In this document: piece by piece, positions 11,831-13,873 of the stretch | How positions within the stretch are numbered: the stretch's first letter is position 1 | Layout of the letters: each line of letters begins with the position of its first letter | Source of the DNA: Candidatus Nealsonbacteria bacterium CG08_land_8_20_14_0_20_36_22 | GTDB lineage: Bacteria; Patescibacteriota; Minisyncoccia; Minisyncoccales; GWA2-38-27 | Direction of reading: 5' to 3' | Assembly (NCBI GenBank): GCA_002774555.1 | Contig: PEYC01000001.1 | Span: 1 to 13,873, forward strand | DNA length: 13,873 nucleotides | The notes under the pieces: generated by a model | What the model saw: only the letters and a program-made list of their open reading frames with translations | Database searches by the model: none | What the model was told of the DNA's origin: nothing | Program-made: the position numbers and the translations under genes

Positions 11831-13469
11831 ATTTCGGGAGGTAAACCTCTCTTTTGATTTTTCCAGTAGAAGTTTTCGCAAATTCTTCTGTTCGGATTTC
11901 CAAAAATTCTTTTGAAGATACTCTCTCAAAAAGAGATAACTCCTGATTTTTCTGTTGGCATTCTTTAATGTTTTGCCAAACCAGTTCTTTAAGCTCTTCC
12001 GGAGAGTTCTTTGCTTCAATTTGATCAAGATTTGGGAAAACAATTGCCTTGACAGTTTCTTGACCCTCACTATCATAGGCTGGCACCACTAATATTTCTT
12101 TAACAAATTCTGCTTGAGAAAGCGCTGATTCAACCAGCTCTGGGTTAACATTTTTGCCACCAGGCAAAACAATGATGTATTTTTTCCGGCCGGTGATAAA
12201 AAGATAGCCGTCTTTGTCCAAATACCCCAAGTCGCCAGTATAAAGCCAGCGCATCTCCTTTTCATCTACTTCAATTACTTTTTGAGTTGCTTCAGGATTT
12301 CTGTAATAACCCTTCATAATACAGGGTCCGCCAAGGAGAATCTCATTATCAACAATTTTTACCAGAAGCGTTGGGATAGGTCTGCCTACTGATCCTAATT
12401 TTTTAGGATTTGTATTGAAACCATAAACCGGAGAATTCTCTGTTGTTCCATAACCTTCCTGGAGTTTTAACCCTCTTTTCCAAAAAACTGGCAATACCCA
12501 TTTAGGCACAGCTGCTGCTCCAGAAACAAAGAATCTCAAACTTTGCCATCCTTGTTTTCGGATAATCATTTTCCCCATTATTTTCGGGAAAAAGTAATCA
12601 AGTAGTTTAATAAACCAGTTTTTTTCTTTCTTTCTGGAGAGTTCTTCCTCCATTTTTCTGGCTAGAAGAGTAAAGAAAGCTGGTACTGCCACAAAGATAG
12701 TAATTTTTTCCTTTTTGATAAACTCAGTGATTTGATGATATTTATTCGTGTAGATGTTGGTGGCGCCAACACGAAGAGGCAGCAGTTTGCCCACTGTTAA
12801 ACCAAAAGCATGGTGGGGAGGAAGAATATGGCCAAGTTTGTCTTTGGGCCCAATCTTCACTGTCTCCAAAGCTCCCTGAAGGTTGTAAATTAAATTCCGG
12901 TGGGTTAATTCAACTTCCCGGGGATCGCCGGTTGTGCCAGAAGTACAGAGAATAACTGCCGTGTCATCAGTTCTAATTTTATTTTGGTAAGTTTTCAAAA
13001 TGGAATTAATTGGGCCTGGTTTTTCATAAGCAGTCATTTCAATAGTTTGAGTTTTGGCGGATTTTTTAAGGTGTTGACGCGATTCTTCGTTTTGATAATC
13101 ATCAGCCATAATTAGAATTTTTGCTTCAGTCTGAGAAAGACGGTTTTTTACTGCCCTCACTTTCCTTTCAGGGTCAATTAAAACAGGAATTGCTCCTATC
13201 AGTATGGTTCCCCAAAAAGCAATATCCCAATCAGCCCGGTTTTTCCCTAAAATAGCTATCTTATCTCCAGGTTGAACTTCTCTTTTTAAAATAAGATGCA
13301 TTGCAAATTCTTGGGCTTTTTCAGCTAATTGGCCAAAACTAAGCGTTTCTTTTCGTCCTAATCTGTCAATTTTCAAAACTGGTTTATCAATAAATTTTCC
13401 GGGAGCCTTAATAACAAACCTGTGGAAAAACTGGCTTAAGTTTTGACATTCTGTTAGTAGATTTTTCAT
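11829..13469 (-). CDS. AMP-forming acyl-CoA synthetase / ligase family protein
   Basis: A 546-aa ANL-superfamily enzyme, which activates a carboxylic acid as acyl-AMP and transfers it to CoA or another thiol. The P-loop-like motif is CTSGTTGDPREVELTH (residues 175-190), where the usual PKG is PRE. Further motifs are EGYGTTEN (338-345), YTGDLGYLDKDGYLFITGRK (410-429) and the C-terminal catalytic lysine K537 in TSTGKIKR. The layout resembles long-chain fatty acyl-CoA synthetases. Residue 431 after GRKK is Y where D or E is usual. No acyl carrier protein or lipid gene lies nearby, so the substrate is unknown; in a reduced genome it could serve scavenged fatty acids. A GGAGG lies 7 nt before the ATG. 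The gene follows ruvB by 52 bp. Confidence 0.88.
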   Translation of the reverse strand: MKNLLTECQNLSQFFHRFVIKAPGKFIDKPVLKIDRLGRKETLSFGQLAEKAQEFAMHLILKREVQPGDKIAILGKNRADWDIAFWGTILIGAIPVLIDPERKVRAVKNRLSQTEAKILIMADDYQNEESRQHLKKSAKTQTIEMTAYEKPGPINSILKTYQNKIRTDDTAVILCTSGTTGDPREVELTHRNLIYNLQGALETVKIGPKDKLGHILPPHHAFGLTVGKLLPLRVGATNIYTNKYHQITEFIKKEKITIFVAVPAFFTLLARKMEEELSRKKEKNWFIKLLDYFFPKIMGKMIIRKQGWQSLRFFVSGAAAVPKWVLPVFWKRGLKLQEGYGTTENSPVYGFNTNPKKLGSVGRPIPTLLVKIVDNEILLGGPCIMKGYYRNPEATQKVIEVDEKEMRWLYTGDLGYLDKDGYLFITGRKKYIIVLPGGKNVNPELVESALSQAEFVKEILVVPAYDSEGQETVKAIVFPNLDQIEAKNSPEELKELVWQNIKECQQKNQELSLFERVSSKEFLEIRTEEFAKTSTGKIKREVYLPK

Positions 13470-13476
13470 TTCTTAA

Positions 13477-13481
13477 CCTCC
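13477..13481 (-). promoter_or_regulatory. Ribosome binding site of the acyl-CoA synthetase gene
   Basis: GGAGG on the minus strand, 7 nt before the ATG at 13469, at canonical spacing. It supports this start codon. Confidence 0.65.
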
Positions 13482-13521
13482 AAAAGAAATATTAATTTTT
13501 TAAAGAGCCTTTACTTTGATT

Positions 13522-13873
13522 TTATATTAAAGATTTTTGAGAACCTTTGTATTTTATTCCCAGATGCTGATAAGCGGTTTTGGTGGCGATTCTGCCTCTC
13601 GGGGTTCTTTCAATAAATCCAAGTTGCATCAAATACGGTTCGTAAATATCCAAAATTGTATCTTCTTCTTCTGAAGTTGCGGCTGACAGAGCCTGAAGAC
13701 CAACCGGTCCTCCTTCAAATTTTTTAATAATTGCTTCCAAAATTTTTCTGTCGCCGGATTCTAAACCAAGCTCATCAATTTCCAAAAATCCTAAGGTCTT
13801 TTTAGTAATTTGTTCCGTAATTATTCCTTTTCCTTCAACTTGGGCAAAATCTCTAGTCCTTTTTAAAAGCCGG
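13522..13873 (-). CDS. ruvB: Holliday junction branch migration helicase RuvB, C-terminal part (truncated by window edge)
   Basis: The frame is open to the right edge and reads RLLKRTRDFAQVEG, GIITEQITKKTLGFLEIDEL, then EGGPVGLQALSAATSEEEDT and GFIERTPRGRIATKTAYQHL, ending in TAA at 13522. This is the end of the AAA+ lid and the winged-helix DNA-binding domain of RuvB, about 116 residues. RLLKRTRDFAQ holds the sensor-2-type arginine region. RuvB hexamers drive branch migration with RuvA; RuvC is encoded at 6777-7259. Reading only from the TTG at 13785 would miss the upstream in-frame part. The acyl-CoA synthetase gene follows 52 bp downstream on the same strand. Confidence 0.95.
   Translation of the reverse strand, partial: RLLKRTRDFAQVEGKGIITEQITKKTLGFLEIDELGLESGDRKILEAIIKKFEGGPVGLQALSAATSEEEDTILDIYEPYLMQLGFIERTPRGRIATKTAYQHLGIKYKGSQKSLI

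Noticed and set aside
11669..12076. Minus-strand 135-codon ORF
   Set aside because: It overlaps the 3' end of the acyl-CoA synthetase in another frame and crosses its terminator; its composition is not protein-like.
1..13873. CRISPR array, tRNA, rRNA or transposase
   Set aside because: No regularly spaced repeats, cloverleaf, rRNA segment or transposase motif was seen when reading both strands.

Overview
The window looks like part of the chromosome of a Patescibacteria/CPR bacterium, most likely a Parcubacteria-type lineage. This is inferred from gene content and style: AT-rich DNA, short intergenic gaps, few Shine-Dalgarno sites, a PrgI / TraC-like / VirB4 cluster, a lamin-tail-domain surface protein and housekeeping genes sized as in reduced genomes. 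Nearly all stop codons are TAA or TAG, and the genes read cleanly in the standard bacterial code. No rRNA, tRNA, CRISPR array or transposase was recognised.

Region 1 (1-2270, minus strand) is a type IV secretion-like operon: a conserved small protein of unknown function, PrgI, a TraC-like protein and the N-terminal third of a VirB4/TraC ATPase that runs off the left edge. An extended -10 promoter lies almost on the first start codon. Region 2 (2303-5554, minus) is a cell-wall block: a complete class A penicillin-binding protein, a FemA/FemB-like peptidoglycan bridge transferase, and a second diverged copy of the PBP C-terminus without its upstream part. The two PBP ends share a perfect 127-bp direct repeat. 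Region 3 (5594-9250) holds tyrS on the plus strand, convergent with a minus-strand group running lamin-tail protein, yebC, ruvC.

Region 4 (9251-11800) is the accessory part. It starts with about 390 bp holding decayed or minute ORFs, including what looks like an internally deleted metallo-beta-lactamase-fold gene. An unrecognised 170-aa plus-strand gene follows, convergent and overlapping by 4 bp with the most striking gene of the window: a single 490-aa ORF joining a complete LexA repressor (DNA-binding domain, Ala-Gly cleavage site, Ser/Lys dyad) to a complete beta-class DNA methyltransferase. Its promoter carries GTTC-N7-GTTC, the direct-repeat form of LexA box known from alphaproteobacteria, between the -10 and -35 positions. 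The simplest reading is an autoregulated, DNA-damage-responsive DNA methyltransferase in which the SOS repressor and the modification enzyme are one polypeptide.

Region 5 (11803-13873, minus) holds an acyl-CoA synthetase-like AMP-forming enzyme with a strong terminator, preceded by the C-terminal part of ruvB. The LexA-methyltransferase gene therefore sits between the Holliday-junction genes ruvB and yebC-ruvC, a DNA-repair neighbourhood.
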